DNA of 64,000 bases, taken from Acidithiobacillus montserratensis (GTDB taxonomy: Bacteria; Pseudomonadota; Gammaproteobacteria; Acidithiobacillales; Acidithiobacillaceae). The translations under genes were made by a program, and so were the position numbers. Below are positions 18,941 to 31,076 of this stretch, piece after piece. The stretch lies in assembly GCF_018853465.1 (NCBI RefSeq), contig NZ_JABBOU010000014.1, positions 36,580 through 100,579 on the forward strand, in the 5' to 3' direction. Below the pieces are notes generated by a model. That model was not told the origin of the DNA. It saw nothing but the letters and a program-made list of their open reading frames with translations, and ran no database searches. The first letter of the stretch is position 1; each line of letters begins with the position of its first letter.

Positions 18941-19957
18941 ATGTCCGTCAATAATGACCAGACCTCTATGGTATATCGCAGGCTTGGACGGAGTGGTTTG
19001 CAAGTGAGCCTTTTTTCTCTGGGCTCCTGGGTAACCTTCCATAATCAAGTTGATTCTTCAGGTGTGCGCGAAATGATGGCCATGGCCTGGGACGCCGGTG
19101 TGAACTTTTTTGATAACGCCGAAGTGTATGCCAATGGCGAAAGTGAACTGTTGATGGGAAAAGCGCTTAAACAGCTTTCCTGGAATCGTCTTGATTATGT
19201 GATTTCCAGCAAATTTTATTGGGGATTGAAAGGCGGAGATAAGCCCCAATCGTCAATCAATAGCCGCAATACCCTGAATCGGAAATATTTGTTACAGGCG
19301 GTCGATGGCAGCTTGCAGCGTTTAGGCCTGGAATATCTGGATTTGATCTATTGTCATCGGGCAGACCAGCATACGCCTATCGAAGAAACCGTATGGGCCA
19401 TGCACAATATTATCGAGCAAGGCAAAGCGCTTTACTGGGGAACCAGCGAGTGGAGCGCCGCTGAAATCATGGCTGCCTGGGAAATCGCCGAGCGCCATCA
19501 TCTGCATAAGCCGGTGATGGAACAACCGGAATATCACTTATTTCATCGTCAGCGGGTGGAAAATGAATATGCCCGCTTATATGAACATATGAGTTTGGGT
19601 TTGACTACCTGGAGCCCCTTGGCTTCCGGGCTATTAACGGGAAAATATCTAAAAGGCATTCCAGAGGGAAGTCGTGCTTCTTTACCGGCACTCTCTTTTT
19701 TGAAAGAAGGTTTGCTGGATCAGGATAAAAATGCTGCAGTCGCAGAGCTGCAGGGGTTGGCGCAATCCATAAACTGCAGTGTTTCGCAACTGGCATTGGC
19801 CTGGGTGGCTCATAATCCGCATGTGAGTTCCGTCATTCTGGGGGCGTCGCGCAAGGAGCAACTGCAGGAAAATCTTGCGGCTATCAATGTCTTTAAGGCA
19901 TTAACTCCGGAAATTATCCAGCAAATGGAGTCCATAACGGAAAAATATGCAGACTGA
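18941..19957 (+). CDS. Aldo/keto reductase, voltage-gated K+ channel beta-subunit/YghZ type
   Basis: A protein of 338 residues. It begins [21 protein letters not shown] after a short tail and carries the AKR tetrad pieces: Asp and Tyr in [14 protein letters not shown], Lys in VISSKFYWG, and His in [16 protein letters not shown]. The ending [20 protein letters not shown] is the NADPH-binding segment. Relatives (AKR14/AKR6) reduce methylglyoxal and other aldehydes with NADPH. It starts after a strong AAGGAG and is divergent from SDR-nitroreductase, which suggests a shared role in carbonyl or electrophile detoxification. Confidence 0.9.
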   Translation: MSVNNDQTSMVYRRLGRSGLQVSLFSLGSWVTFHNQVDSSGVREMMAMAWDAGVNFFDNAEVYANGESELLMGKALKQLSWNRLDYVISSKFYWGLKGGDKPQSSINSRNTLNRKYLLQAVDGSLQRLGLEYLDLIYCHRADQHTPIEETVWAMHNIIEQGKALYWGTSEWSAAEIMAAWEIAERHHLHKPVMEQPEYHLFHRQRVENEYARLYEHMSLGLTTWSPLASGLLTGKYLKGIPEGSRASLPALSFLKEGLLDQDKNAAVAELQGLAQSINCSVSQLALAWVAHNPHVSSVILGASRKEQLQENLAAINVFKALTPEIIQQMESITEKYAD

Positions 19958-20038
19958 AAAAGCCGGTTTAGCGCAGTAGATTATGCTTTGCAAGGTACTT
20001 CTTGGATAAGCCATAATCAACCGATAGTATCAGGATGA

Positions 20039-20872
20039 CTATTTCTTATGGTCATCCTCATTCCGGAAGCTTTCTTCTGCAGCATCCATTTCATCGGCGG
20101 CGCTACGTTCAGGCATCTGCTCGTCTGCATCTGCGGTTTGTTCTGGCATTGGTTTAGGTGCCGGAATTCTGGCCGCGAAGAACAGGCCCAACTCGAAGAG
20201 CATGTACATGGGAATGAGGAGCAGCACCATGGACATGACATCGGGCGGGCTGAGGATGGCTGAGGCGATGGCACAGACCAAAAAGGCATAGCGCCGGCTT
20301 CGTCGTAATGTGGCCACCTGAAGGATGCCCACCCGCACCAGCACGACAATCAAAATGGGAATCTGAAAAGCCAGACCAAAAGCCAGGGAAAACTTCACAA
20401 TCAGGGACAGATAGCTGTCCACTTTGGGCATGGCGGTGATGTCCGACCCGGAAAAACTGGTAAAAAATCGGAAAGCATTGGGAAAAACGACAAAATACGC
20501 AAAGAGCATGCCGCCTACAAACAAAAAAATGGAGGCGAAAATCAGCGGGAAAAATGCCTTACGTTCATGTTCATACAAGCCCGGGGCCAGAAATGCCCAG
20601 AATTGATAGAGCACTACAGGCAATGCCAGTACAAATCCGGAAATCAGGGATAATTGTACATAGGTGAGAAACACTTCGGGAAGACTGGTGTAAATCAGAT
20701 GGCTGCCCTTGGGCAGAACCGCAATCAAGGGTGCAGCAAGGATATTATAAATGCTTTTAGAGAAAGGATAGGAAACCAGAAAACCGACAAAAATGGCAAT
20801 GATGGCTATCAGCACCCGTCGGCGCAGTTCCAGCAAGTGCCCCAAAAAAGTATTTTCCGCCAGCTTCTCCAT
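20039..20872 (-). CDS. tatC: Sec-independent (Tat) translocase TatC
   Basis: A protein of 277 residues with six membrane segments. It starts with the TatC signature TFLGHLLELRRRVL and has YQFWAFLAPGLYEHERKAF, the conserved loop with the functional Glu. TatC with TatB recognises twin-arginine signal peptides and inserts them for export of folded proteins. The C-terminal tail (about residues 240-277) is charged and longer than usual. It is the last gene of tatABC, 128 bases after tatB. Confidence 0.96.
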   Translation of the reverse strand: MEKLAENTFLGHLLELRRRVLIAIIAIFVGFLVSYPFSKSIYNILAAPLIAVLPKGSHLIYTSLPEVFLTYVQLSLISGFVLALPVVLYQFWAFLAPGLYEHERKAFFPLIFASIFLFVGGMLFAYFVVFPNAFRFFTSFSGSDITAMPKVDSYLSLIVKFSLAFGLAFQIPILIVVLVRVGILQVATLRRSRRYAFLVCAIASAILSPPDVMSMVLLLIPMYMLFELGLFFAARIPAPKPMPEQTADADEQMPERSAADEMDAAEESFRNEDDHKK

Positions 20873-21000
20873 GGTTATGCAATTTCCTCAGGCGGAATAT
20901 CAGGGACAAAGTGACAAAAACAATTCGGGAGATGTCCAAGAATAAAAGGGGTGCAGGATAAAATAAAGATCATCGCTCCATCAGCGGTGAAAAAAAGCCA

Positions 21001-21399
21001 TCAGTGCAGCCGATCTTCCGGTCCGGGACGATCATCGGCATGCATCGTCGCTGGGATGGTATCTATATCCAGCTCCCCCTGTCTGCCGCCGCTGGTTTCC
21101 GGAACTGCCACTGTTGCAGAAGAGGCATTTTCACTGCTCGCCCGGAGTGATGAGGACGCGGTGATATCACCGGGCAGCAACTCCTCATTGGCATAATCGT
21201 GGATTTTGTCGGCTTCTTTCCGTAACTCGTCGAGCAAGAGCTGCTGCTCTACCTCGGAGCGCAGGCCAGTCATGGTACGGCGCATGACCCCGTACCATTT
21301 GCCGGCAGTCCGCGCAAGTTCCGGCATTTTTTCCGGGCCGACCACGAGCAGGACAATAATCCCGAGAAGTGCCAGTTCACCGAAGCTGAAATCAAACAT
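21001..21399 (-). CDS. tatB: Tat translocase subunit TatB
   Basis: A protein of 132 residues. The start MFDFSFGELALLGIIVLLVV is one short membrane helix, followed by GPEKMPELARTAGKWYG, the TatB hinge and amphipathic helix, and an acidic, low-complexity tail. TatB works with TatC in substrate recognition. The position six bases after tatA supports the call over TatA. Confidence 0.94.
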   Translation of the reverse strand: MFDFSFGELALLGIIVLLVVGPEKMPELARTAGKWYGVMRRTMTGLRSEVEQQLLLDELRKEADKIHDYANEELLPGDITASSSLRASSENASSATVAVPETSGGRQGELDIDTIPATMHADDRPGPEDRLH

Positions 21400-21405
21400 G
21401 GCGGA

Positions 21406-21630
21406 TCAACGATTAACGGTTTCGTGCTCTTTGCTGGGCTGGACACTGGCATCAATGGTATGGCCGATGCTTGCGTCCTTCTTTTCTTCCTCTTCCTTAA
21501 CGGCGGAGCGGAAGCTCTTGATGGCGGAACCCAGATCCGAACCGACATTACGTAATTTGGCGGTTCCAAAAAGCGCTACCACTATCAACAAAATGATCAC
21601 TAAATGCCAGATACTAAAAGCGCCCATCAC
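21406..21630 (-). CDS. tatA: Tat translocase subunit TatA
   Basis: A protein of 74 residues. A single helix ([17 protein letters not shown]) and the TatA hinge [19 protein letters not shown] are visible, with a charged tail. TatA oligomers form the export passage. It follows hisIE after 72 bases on the same strand, so the tat genes may be read through from the his genes. Confidence 0.95.
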   Translation of the reverse strand: MMGAFSIWHLVIILLIVVALFGTAKLRNVGSDLGSAIKSFRSAVKEEEEKKDASIGHTIDASVQPSKEHETVNR

Positions 21631-21702
21631 TGCTCTCCTTGCCCCAAGGGGGCTATGCGCTACAAGCTAACTCTTTGACCATAGGAAAAAATATTGGTTG
21701 CG

Positions 21703-22407
21703 TCAAGCTGGTGGACGGCGTGCTGCCTTTTCTTCCAGACCGGAAACACCCTCACGTCTCGCCAGTTCTCCGAGGACGTCATCAATATGCAATTCCTGTT
21801 CCTCCAAGGCGACCATCACGTGAAAGAGCAGATCGGCGGCTTCGGCAATAATCGGTTTTTGCTCATGATTTTTGCATGCTAGAACAAACTCCGTGGCTTC
21901 TTCACCGACTTTTTTCAAAATCCGGTCCTGTCCGCCATGGAGCAGCTGCGCCACGTAGGACTGGCCGGGATCAGCCTGCCGGCGTTGCTGCAGAGTGGCT
22001 TGCAGGCTGTCGAGAATGCTGCCGGGTGGCGGTGCCTGGTGTTGCCAGCCAGCGCTGTCAGCCAGCCCCTGAAAAAAACAGGTAGGCTCTCCGGTATGAC
22101 AGGCGGCTCCTTCCTGAATGACGCGCATCAGCAGGGTATCTCCGTCACAATCCAGGCGCAGGTCAATCAGATGCTGATAATGTCCGGAGCTTTCTCCCTT
22201 GCGCCACAGGGCCTGACGGGAGCGTGACCAGTAGGTGCCCATTTTGTCCTGCAAGGTCGCCTGGAGGGCTTCGGCATTCATCCAAGCCAGCATCAATACC
22301 TGACCGGTGCGGGCATCTTGGGTGATGGTCGGTACCAGACCATCGGCGTTCCAGTGGATGGCGCTCAGTAGTGCGGTGTATGACGGGTCACCCATGTTGT
22401 TGTCCAC
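21703..22407 (-). CDS. hisIE: Bifunctional phosphoribosyl-AMP cyclohydrolase/phosphoribosyl-ATP pyrophosphatase
   Basis: A protein of 234 residues with two domains. HisI (about 1-125) shows QVLMLAWMNAEAL, a Cys-rich zinc region LRLDCDGDTLLMRV and ACHTGEPTCFF. HisE (about 130-225) shows YVAQLLHGGQDRILKKVGEE, ATEFVLACKN and EAADLLFHVMVAL. It performs steps 2 and 3 of histidine biosynthesis. The start may be GTG at 22407 or ATG at 22395; neither has a decisive ribosome site. It is the last his gene in the train. Confidence 0.96.
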   Translation of the reverse strand: MDNNMGDPSYTALLSAIHWNADGLVPTITQDARTGQVLMLAWMNAEALQATLQDKMGTYWSRSRQALWRKGESSGHYQHLIDLRLDCDGDTLLMRVIQEGAACHTGEPTCFFQGLADSAGWQHQAPPPGSILDSLQATLQQRRQADPGQSYVAQLLHGGQDRILKKVGEEATEFVLACKNHEQKPIIAEAADLLFHVMVALEEQELHIDDVLGELARREGVSGLEEKAARRPPA

Positions 22408-22476
22408 TCTCTCGATGTTCGACTCTTGCTGGTAGATTACGCAAAACGCACCGGGCTGGATGCAAGCCCCGAATTT

Positions 22477-23238
22477 TCAGATCGATTCCCGTACGGGAAT
22501 ACCGGCTTTGGCCATCTCGGCCTTGACCTCGGCAATACGAAACTGGCCAAAATGAAAGACGCTGGCGGCCAGCACCGCATCGGCATGGCCTTGCAGTACC
22601 CCATCGGCAAAATGGGTGATGGCGCCAACGCCGCCCGAAGCGATGACCGGAACCGCAACCGCATCGCTGACCGCGCGAGTGAGTTCCAGATCAAATCCTT
22701 GACCGGTACCATCGCGGTCCATGCTGGTCAGCAGAATTTCACCAGCACCGTAATCCGCCATGCGTTGGGCCCAGCTAACCGCGTCGAGGCCGGTGGCATG
22801 ACGCCCGCCATGGGTGAAGACTTCCCAGTGATCTCCCACCCGTTTGGCATCAATGGCCACGACAATGCAGGAGTTGCCAAAACGCCGGGCAGCAGCTCGC
22901 ACCAGCTCCGGTTCTTTGACGGCGGCGCTGTTGATGCTGATCTTGTCCGCTCCCGCCAGCAGTAGCTGGCGGATATCGTCCACGCTGCGTACCCCACCAC
23001 CGACGGTCAAGGGAATGAATACCTGGGCGGCGACTGCCGAAACCACATCGGCGAGAGTGCCTCTTTGTTCATAACTGGCAGAAATGTCGAGAAAAGTCAG
23101 CTCATCGGCGCCTTCGTCGTTGTAACGTCTGGCAACCTCCACCGGATCACCGGCATCGCGCAGGGCCACAAACTGGACGCCCTTGACCACGCGCCCGTGG
23201 TCAATGTCCAGACAGGGAATGATGCGCTTGGCGAGCAT
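22477..23238 (-). CDS. hisF: Imidazole glycerol phosphate synthase, cyclase subunit
   Basis: About 253 residues from the ATG at 23238, which begins [20 protein letters not shown], the invariant HisF start. A longer upstream reading exists but would extend into hisA. It is a TIM barrel with [20 protein letters not shown] and a catalytic Asp in CLDID and TSMDRDGT. With HisH it turns PRFAR and ammonia into IGP and AICAR. It starts four bases after hisA ends, after AGGCGG. Confidence 0.97.
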   Translation of the reverse strand: MLAKRIIPCLDIDHGRVVKGVQFVALRDAGDPVEVARRYNDEGADELTFLDISASYEQRGTLADVVSAVAAQVFIPLTVGGGVRSVDDIRQLLLAGADKISINSAAVKEPELVRAAARRFGNSCIVVAIDAKRVGDHWEVFTHGGRHATGLDAVSWAQRMADYGAGEILLTSMDRDGTGQGFDLELTRAVSDAVAVPVIASGGVGAITHFADGVLQGHADAVLAASVFHFGQFRIAEVKAEMAKAGIPVRESI

Positions 23239-23242
23239 CCGC

Positions 23243-23971
23243 CTAAGCCTCGGCCTGGGCGCGAGCGCTGGCAAAATCCAGGCTGCCTTCATAAATGGCC
23301 CGCCCGGTGATGGCGCCGGTGATACCGTCTTCTTCATGGGCCTTGAGTTCCAGCACCTGCTGCAGATCGGCAATCCCGCCGGAGGCGATGACGGGAACAG
23401 GAACCGCCTGTGCCAGGGCGACGGTAGCGGGAATGTTGGGCCCGCTCAACATGCCATCGCGGCTGATATCTGTATATATGATGGCTTCGATACCATCAGC
23501 AGCAAAATGTTGGGCGAGATCTACGGGATCATGGCGCGACAGCTTGGACCAGCCCTCGGTAGCAACTTTCCCGTCCCGGGCGTCGATGCCGACCATGATA
23601 TGTCCCGGAAAGCTGACGGCCGCGTCCCGCACGAATCCCGGAGCCTTGACGGCCTGGGTGCCGATGATGACATAGCGGACCCCCGCCTGGATGTAGATTT
23701 CGATTTGTTCCTCACTGCGGATGCCGCCACCGACCTGGATTTCCAGATCGGGAAAGCGTTCGCAGATGGCGGCAATAGCCTGGGCATTGACGGGTGTGCC
23801 TTGGACCGCACCATCCAGATCGACAATATGCAGGCGTTTGGCGCCACCATCTACCCAGCGCTGGGCAGTGGCTACGGGGTCATCGGAAAAAATGGTATGG
23901 TCTTCCATCCGTCCCTGGCGCAAGCGCACACAACTCCCGCCCTTGAGGTCGATGGCCGGAATCAACAACAT
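23243..23971 (-). CDS. hisA: ProFAR isomerase HisA
   Basis: About 242 residues from the ATG at 23971 ([20 protein letters not shown]), which follows GGAGGA; an upstream ATG at 23986 would put that site inside the gene. It is a TIM barrel with two phosphate-binding loops, [18 protein letters not shown] and [12 protein letters not shown], and the second catalytic Asp in [10 protein letters not shown]. It isomerises ProFAR to PRFAR, step 4 of histidine biosynthesis. Confidence 0.97.
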   Translation of the reverse strand: MLLIPAIDLKGGSCVRLRQGRMEDHTIFSDDPVATAQRWVDGGAKRLHIVDLDGAVQGTPVNAQAIAAICERFPDLEIQVGGGIRSEEQIEIYIQAGVRYVIIGTQAVKAPGFVRDAAVSFPGHIMVGIDARDGKVATEGWSKLSRHDPVDLAQHFAADGIEAIIYTDISRDGMLSGPNIPATVALAQAVPVPVIASGGIADLQQVLELKAHEEDGITGAITGRAIYEGSLDFASARAQAEA

Positions 23972-24010
23972 GACAACATCCTCCATAAAATCATTTTGAG
24001 CGTCATCTGC

Positions 24011-24676
24011 TTACATTGCACATTGGGAGCCGCAATCGCCATCCCAGGTGAGAAAGTTGCCGAGCAGACGAAGTCCAGCATTGCCGCTTTTTTCCGGATG
24101 GCATTGCAGGGCAAAAAGGTTGTCTGCCGCCACTGCTGCGCAGAAAGGGAAAGCATAGTCGCTGAAAGCGGCAAGTATTTCCGGTGCCGCAGGCTCCACA
24201 TAATAGGAATGCACAAAATAAAACCGGGCATTCTGGGGGACGCCGGCAAAAAGCGGATGATCCACCAGTTGATGCAATTCATTCCAGCCCATGTGGGGGA
24301 TTTTCAGGCGTTGTCCGTCGGGTGTTTGCAGGGCTTCCTCGGGAAAAGGGATGACCCGCCCCGGCAGCAGGCCAAGCCCCGCATGTTCACCATGTTCTGC
24401 ACTGCTGTCCATGAGCATTTGCATGCCCAGACAGATGCCCAGAAAGGGGCGGGTCTGGGCGGCCACCCGGACAAAATCACTGAGCTCCCGGGCTTCCAGG
24501 GCGGCCATGCAATCCCCGAAAGCGCCGACGCCGGGAAAAATAATCCGGTCAGTAGTCGCCAGCTCACTCACCTGATCGCTGACGATGGCCTTGCCACCCA
24601 GATATTCCACGGCTTTGGCCACGGAATACAAGTTGCCCATGCCGTAATCAATAATGCCCACCCGTGCGCCATTCAT
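24011..24676 (-). CDS. hisH: Imidazole glycerol phosphate synthase, glutaminase subunit
   Basis: A protein of 221 residues. It starts [20 protein letters not shown]. The class-I glutaminase nucleophile is in [11 protein letters not shown] (Cys near residue 83) and the His/Glu pair in [10 protein letters not shown]. It supplies ammonia to HisF. The start codon overlaps the hisB stop by four bases. Confidence 0.97.
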   Translation of the reverse strand: MNGARVGIIDYGMGNLYSVAKAVEYLGGKAIVSDQVSELATTDRIIFPGVGAFGDCMAALEARELSDFVRVAAQTRPFLGICLGMQMLMDSSAEHGEHAGLGLLPGRVIPFPEEALQTPDGQRLKIPHMGWNELHQLVDHPLFAGVPQNARFYFVHSYYVEPAAPEILAAFSDYAFPFCAAVAADNLFALQCHPEKSGNAGLRLLGNFLTWDGDCGSQCAM

Positions 24677-25272
24677 AAGCTCAAGGTGCCTTTGGTGCTG
24701 GGCACATGGCCGGCCATGCGCGGGTCGGGAGTGACCGCCATGCGCAGGGCGCGGCCACAGGCCTTGAACAGGGTTTCAGCGATGTGGTGGGCGTTGCGGC
24801 CGCGCAGGGCATCCAGATGCAGGGTGAGCATGGCATGGTTGACAAAACCCTGGAAAAACTCATGAAAAAGGTCCACATCAAAGCCGCCGACCTGGGCACG
24901 GGGGAATTCCACGGCAAATACCAGGCCCGGACGCCCGGAAAGGTCTACCACGACCCGGGACAGCGCCTCGTCCAGGGGCACATAGGCATGTCCGTAGCGT
25001 TGGATGCCGGATTTATCCCCCACCGCCCGGGCAAAGGCCTGGCCCAGGGTGATGCCAATGTCTTCGACGCTGTGGTGGGCGTCAATCTCCAGATCTCCCT
25101 GCGCCTGAATGTGCAGATCAAAAAGTCCATGGCGGACAATCTGATGGATCATATGGTCCAGGAAAGGCAGACCGGTGTGTAAATCTGCCTGACCGCTGCC
25201 ATCCAGGTTGAGCTGCACACGAATCTGGGTCTCCAGAGTGTTTCTTTCGACTTCGGCTTGACGCGACTTCAC
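24673..25272 (-). CDS. hisB: Imidazoleglycerol-phosphate dehydratase
   Basis: A protein of 199 residues, the monofunctional form without the histidinol-phosphatase domain found in enterobacteria. Manganese-binding motifs are [17 protein letters not shown], and [16 protein letters not shown]. It dehydrates IGP in step 6. Histidinol-phosphate phosphatase is therefore needed from elsewhere and is not in the window. ATGA overlap with hisC. Confidence 0.97.
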   Translation of the reverse strand: MKSRQAEVERNTLETQIRVQLNLDGSGQADLHTGLPFLDHMIHQIVRHGLFDLHIQAQGDLEIDAHHSVEDIGITLGQAFARAVGDKSGIQRYGHAYVPLDEALSRVVVDLSGRPGLVFAVEFPRAQVGGFDVDLFHEFFQGFVNHAMLTLHLDALRGRNAHHIAETLFKACGRALRMAVTPDPRMAGHVPSTKGTLSL

Positions 25273-26339
25273 AGTAATGACTCCAGTACGGAGAGAAAAC
25301 GGCTATTTTCGGCGGGTTTGCCGACACTTACGCGTAGATAGTCGCCGAGACGGGGGTGACCTGTAAAGGCCTTGACCAGCACTCCGCCTTTTTTCAGTCC
25401 GTCATAAATGGCTGCGGCTTTGCCGGGAACGTGAAACAGCAGGAAATTGGCCGCACTCGGCCAGACCGTCAGGCGCAGGGTGGCCATGGTCTTGAACAGC
25501 CTTTCCCGCTCGGCACGCAGAATCTCGGCCTGATCATCGAGTATGGTGCTGTGCTGGAGAAAAAAAGCCGCACTGCGCTGGGTGAGGATGTTGATATTGT
25601 AGGGCAGACGTAGTTTATCCAGTTCCCGAATCCATTCGGCAGGTCCGGCCAACATCCCCAGACGTAATCCTGCCAGCCCCTCCTTGGACAGGGTGCGCAA
25701 GAGGAGCAGGTTGGGATACTGTCCCAGCCTCCCGGCAAAAGTGGTCTGACTGAAGGCATGATAGGCTTCATCCACCACAACCAGACCCGGAGCTGCCTGG
25801 ATAATGGCCTCCAGGGCAGCCTCGGGGAACAGGCTGCCACTGGGATTGTTGGGCCAGTCGAGGAAAATGATGGCCGGCTGATGCTCGCTCATGGCCCGGA
25901 GCATGGCGGGCAGGTCCATCTGAAATTCCGCATCCAGGGGCACGCCGACAAAGGGCAGCCCCAACTGTCCGGCCAACAGGCGGTACATCACGAAACTCGG
26001 GTCCACCGCCATGATCGGCCGCCCCGTCCCGGCTACGGCCGTGACCAGAATCTGAATCAACTCGTCGGAGCCGTTACCGAGCATCAGTTCGATGCCGACC
26101 GGCAAGCCGATATGGGTTTTGAGCGCATTGATGAGGGATTCGGGATGAGGATCCGGGTAGCGATTGAGGGGAGCCTCCGCCAGGCTCTCCAGCCAGGCCT
26201 GATGAAGCAGATCGGTTAGCCCATAAGGATTTTCCATGGCATCCAGCTTGATCAGTCCGCTGCTGGGCGCGACCGCGTAGGCCTTGCTGGCCAGCAGTTC
26301 CGGGCGCAATAAGGATTCCATCAGGCTCCGGCTACTCAT
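25269..26339 (-). CDS. hisC: Histidinol-phosphate aminotransferase
   Basis: A protein of 356 residues, fold type I PLP enzyme. It shows [11 protein letters not shown] at the start, [36 protein letters not shown] and the PLP lysine in [16 protein letters not shown]. It transaminates imidazole acetol phosphate to histidinol phosphate, step 7. It has four-base overlaps with hisD and hisB. Confidence 0.96.
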   Translation of the reverse strand: MSSRSLMESLLRPELLASKAYAVAPSSGLIKLDAMENPYGLTDLLHQAWLESLAEAPLNRYPDPHPESLINALKTHIGLPVGIELMLGNGSDELIQILVTAVAGTGRPIMAVDPSFVMYRLLAGQLGLPFVGVPLDAEFQMDLPAMLRAMSEHQPAIIFLDWPNNPSGSLFPEAALEAIIQAAPGLVVVDEAYHAFSQTTFAGRLGQYPNLLLLRTLSKEGLAGLRLGMLAGPAEWIRELDKLRLPYNINILTQRSAAFFLQHSTILDDQAEILRAERERLFKTMATLRLTVWPSAANFLLFHVPGKAAAIYDGLKKGGVLVKAFTGHPRLGDYLRVSVGKPAENSRFLSVLESLL

Positions 26340-27623
26340 GACTGGTGATCCGTCACCCGGCAGGCGGCTGAACGGGCATGGGCGGTCAAGCCTTCACCGA
26401 GAGCCAGGCGTTCGGCCAGACGCCCCAGGGTATTGGCGCCGGCGGGGCTGGCCTGAATCAAGCTGCTGCGCTTGACGAAGTCATACACTCCCAGCGGGGA
26501 GGAGAAGCGGGCGCTGCCGCCCGTGGGCAGGACATGGTTGGGTCCTGCCACATAGTCGCCCAAGGCTTCGCAACTGTGGATGCCCATAAAGATGGCGCCG
26601 GCATTGTGAATGTCGGGCAGCCAGCTTTCCGGGTCGCTGACGGCCAGTTCCAGATGCTCGGCGGCTACCAGATTGGCAACTTGGCAGGCCTCGGCGCGAT
26701 CCCGCACACGGATGACCGCACCGCGATCGGCCCAGCTCTTGCCGGCGATGGGCGCACGGTCGAGCATAGTCAGGGCCTTGTCCACGGCGGCGACTACCGC
26801 TTCAATGTGGGCGTCATCCCAGCTGATAAAAATACTCTGGGCGATTTCATCATGTTCGGCCTGGGAGAGCAGATCCCAGGCCAGCCATTCCGCTGGCGCT
26901 GAAGCATCGCTGAGAACCAGGATTTCACTGGGTCCGGCAATCATGTCAATGCCGACCCGACCAAAGACCATGCGCTTGGCGGTAGCCACATAAATATTGC
27001 CGGGCCCGACAATCTTGTCGACGGCGGGGACCGTCTCCGTGCCATAAGCCAGTGCGGCAACGGCCTGGGCACCACCGATGCGAAACACCCGATGCACTCC
27101 GGCAATGGCGGCAGCGGCCAGCACCCAGGGATTGACCTGACCTTTGGGGGTGGGTACTACCATGATGATTTCTTCAACGCCGGCAACCCGGGCAGGAATG
27201 GCATTCATCAGAACGGAGCTGGGGTAGGCTGCCTTGCCGCCGGGAACATAAATCCCTACCCGGGACAGGGGGAGAATGCGTTGCCCCAATCGCGTCCCAT
27301 CGCTTTCCGTGAAGCTCCAGCTCGCACTCCGCTGCTGTTCGTGATAACTGCGAATGCGTTGGGCTGCTACTTCCAAGGCCTCGCGCTGCAGGGGCTCCAG
27401 GCTGTTGAGAGCTTTTTCCAGGTCCGCCCGGGGTATTTCCAGTTCGGCGGCAGTGCGGGTGGCGAGGCCGTCAAAGCGCTCGGTAAAAGTGCGCAGAGCC
27501 GCATCGCCCTGGTCACGGACCGCAGTGACAATTTCCCTGACCCGGCTTTCCACCGCCATATCCAGATTGGCATCCCAGTCATGCAGGGCATGAAATTGCC
27601 GGGTGAAATCGGGATCGCGGGTA

Positions 27624-27637
<14 letters not shown>
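26336..27637 (-). CDS. hisD: Histidinol dehydrogenase
   Basis: A protein of 433 residues. Landmarks are [36 protein letters not shown], the signature [15 protein letters not shown] and SQAEHDE with the zinc-site Gln/His, and the catalytic His in AAEHLELAV. It catalyses the last two oxidations to histidine, with NAD and zinc. It overlaps the hisG end by 14 bases. Confidence 0.97.
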
Positions 27638-29572
<1,935 letters not shown>

Positions 29573-29896
29573 TCAGACGCTTTGGGCTTTCTCCACCAGT
29601 TTCTGGAGTTCACCCTGCTGGTAGAGGTCAGACATGATATCGGAGCCGCCGACAAACTCACCCTGAATATACAACTGGGGAATGGTCGGCCAGTTGGAAA
29701 ACTGCTTGATGCCGTCACGAATTTGCGGGTCGGCCAGGACATCTACGGTGAACAGCTCCTTGACGCCAGCCTGTTGCAACAACTGCACGGCGCGCGCCGA
29801 AAATCCGCACTGGGGGGCGCGGGGATTGCCCTTCATGTAAAGTACAACCGGATGTTTTTCAACTTGTTCCTGAATCAGTTCTTGAATGGTAGCCAT
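29573..29896 (-). CDS. grxD: Monothiol glutaredoxin, Grx4 type
   Basis: A protein of 107 residues. The CGFS active site is in PQCGFSARAVQLLQQAGV, preceded by VLYMKGNPRAP, and WPTIPQLYIQGEFVGGSDI follows. CGFS glutaredoxins bind a [2Fe-2S] cluster with glutathione and pair with BolA proteins. The BolA-like gene is directly upstream, consistent with a Grx-BolA iron-sulfur partnership. Confidence 0.95.
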   Translation of the reverse strand: MATIQELIQEQVEKHPVVLYMKGNPRAPQCGFSARAVQLLQQAGVKELFTVDVLADPQIRDGIKQFSNWPTIPQLYIQGEFVGGSDIMSDLYQQGELQKLVEKAQSV

Positions 29897-29931
29897 GCTA
29901 ATCCTCGTTACGTATACGGCGTGAATGGGTT

Positions 29932-30195
29932 TCAGTGGCGGGTAGAATGACGTATCTGTTCCGCCTGGTCAGGGGTGAGGGTGCGCAGGGACAGAGCATG
30001 AATTTCTTCACGCATACGCTCACCCAGGGCGGCATAAACCCGCTGGTGTTGTTTGACCGGAGACATGCCGACAAAAGTGGCTGAGATGACCAGTGCTTCG
30101 AAGTGGGCGCCGTCATCTCCCAGCACTTCCACCTGAGCGTCCGGGAGTTCCTGCTGAATGAGTGATTTGATCAAGTTCGCGTTCATATGAATCAT
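29932..30195 (-). CDS. ibaG: BolA/IbaG family protein
   Basis: A protein of 87 residues from the ATG at 30195, or 84 from 30186. The BolA-fold features are DAQVEVLGDDGAHFEALVIS, with FVGMSPVKQHQRVYAALGER and a conserved His near the centre. It binds glutaredoxin-held iron-sulfur clusters; IbaG members lie beside murA and affect envelope traits. The neighbour downstream is grxD. Confidence 0.93.
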   Translation of the reverse strand: MIHMNANLIKSLIQQELPDAQVEVLGDDGAHFEALVISATFVGMSPVKQHQRVYAALGERMREEIHALSLRTLTPDQAEQIRHSTRH

Positions 30196-30257
30196 TGTAT
30201 CCCATCAGCAGCGATTTGTGATCCCCTGTAGAGGCTTTTTCAAAGTGCGGTCCGATA

Positions 30258-31076
30258 CTACTGACGCAGTTTGTAACCTCGATCGAGCAGGCGCCAGGCA
30301 AAAAAGCCGGTAATGAGTGCAAAAGCCAGGCTGACCCCCAGGCTGACCCAGATGCTGACATCCGAATCGGCAAAAAAACCGTAGCGAAAACCATCAATGA
30401 TGTAGAAAAAAGGATTGACCAGGGAAACCTGCTGCCAGATTTTGGGCAGGGATTGGACGGAATAAAACACGCCAGCCAGAAAGGTCAGGGGCATGATGAT
30501 AAAATTCTGAAAACCGGCGATCTGGTCGAATTTTTCAGCCCAGAGCCCGGCGATGAGGCCCAGGCTTCCCATGCCACTGGCCCCGAGGACGGCAAAAACC
30601 AGAATCCACAGAGGGTGAAGGATGGGAATATGCAAATACAGCAAGGCCAGCGCAAAAATCGCCAGCCCTACCAACAAACCCCGAAACACCGAGGCGGCGA
30701 CCATGGCGGTGAATATTTCGCTGGGTGTGAGCGGGCTGAGCAGCACAAACACGATATTTCCGGTCACCTTGGATTGAATGAGGCTGGAAGAGCTGTTGGC
30801 AAAGGCGTTTTGCAAGACTGACATCATCATCAGGCCCGGCACAATGAAGGCCGTGTAACTGACGCCCGGGTACACGGTGATATGGCTGCCCAGAGCATGT
30901 CCAAACACCACCAGATAGAGGATAGTGGTGATGAGCGGAGCGGCAATGGTTTGCAGCCAGACTTTGCTGAAACGCAGGGTTTCCTTGTAAAAAAGGGTCC
31001 AGGTAGGGGCAAGGCTGCCGCGCATACCGCTGCCGCTGTCAGATACAGATGGAAGCTGACCCAAGGTTTCAGGCAT
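30258..31076 (-). CDS. ABC-2 type transporter permease, YadH-like
   Basis: About 272 residues from the ATG at 31076, which overlaps the surA stop by eight bases; a much longer open frame upstream is only the surA shadow. It has six membrane segments and the family segment LFYKETLRFSKVWLQTIAAP, then QSKVTGNIVFVLLSPLTPSE. It pairs with a YadG-type ATPase, but none is adjacent. The only candidate starts at 63922 on the other strand, next to mla genes. Substrate unknown. Confidence 0.9.
   Translation of the reverse strand: MPETLGQLPSVSDSGSGMRGSLAPTWTLFYKETLRFSKVWLQTIAAPLITTILYLVVFGHALGSHITVYPGVSYTAFIVPGLMMMSVLQNAFANSSSSLIQSKVTGNIVFVLLSPLTPSEIFTAMVAASVFRGLLVGLAIFALALLYLHIPILHPLWILVFAVLGASGMGSLGLIAGLWAEKFDQIAGFQNFIIMPLTFLAGVFYSVQSLPKIWQQVSLVNPFFYIIDGFRYGFFADSDVSIWVSLGVSLAFALITGFFAWRLLDRGYKLRQ

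Noticed and set aside
23183..24865. 560-codon plus-strand open frame across hisF-hisA-hisH
   Set aside because: It covers three certain his genes on the other strand; the openness comes from their GC-rich codon pattern.
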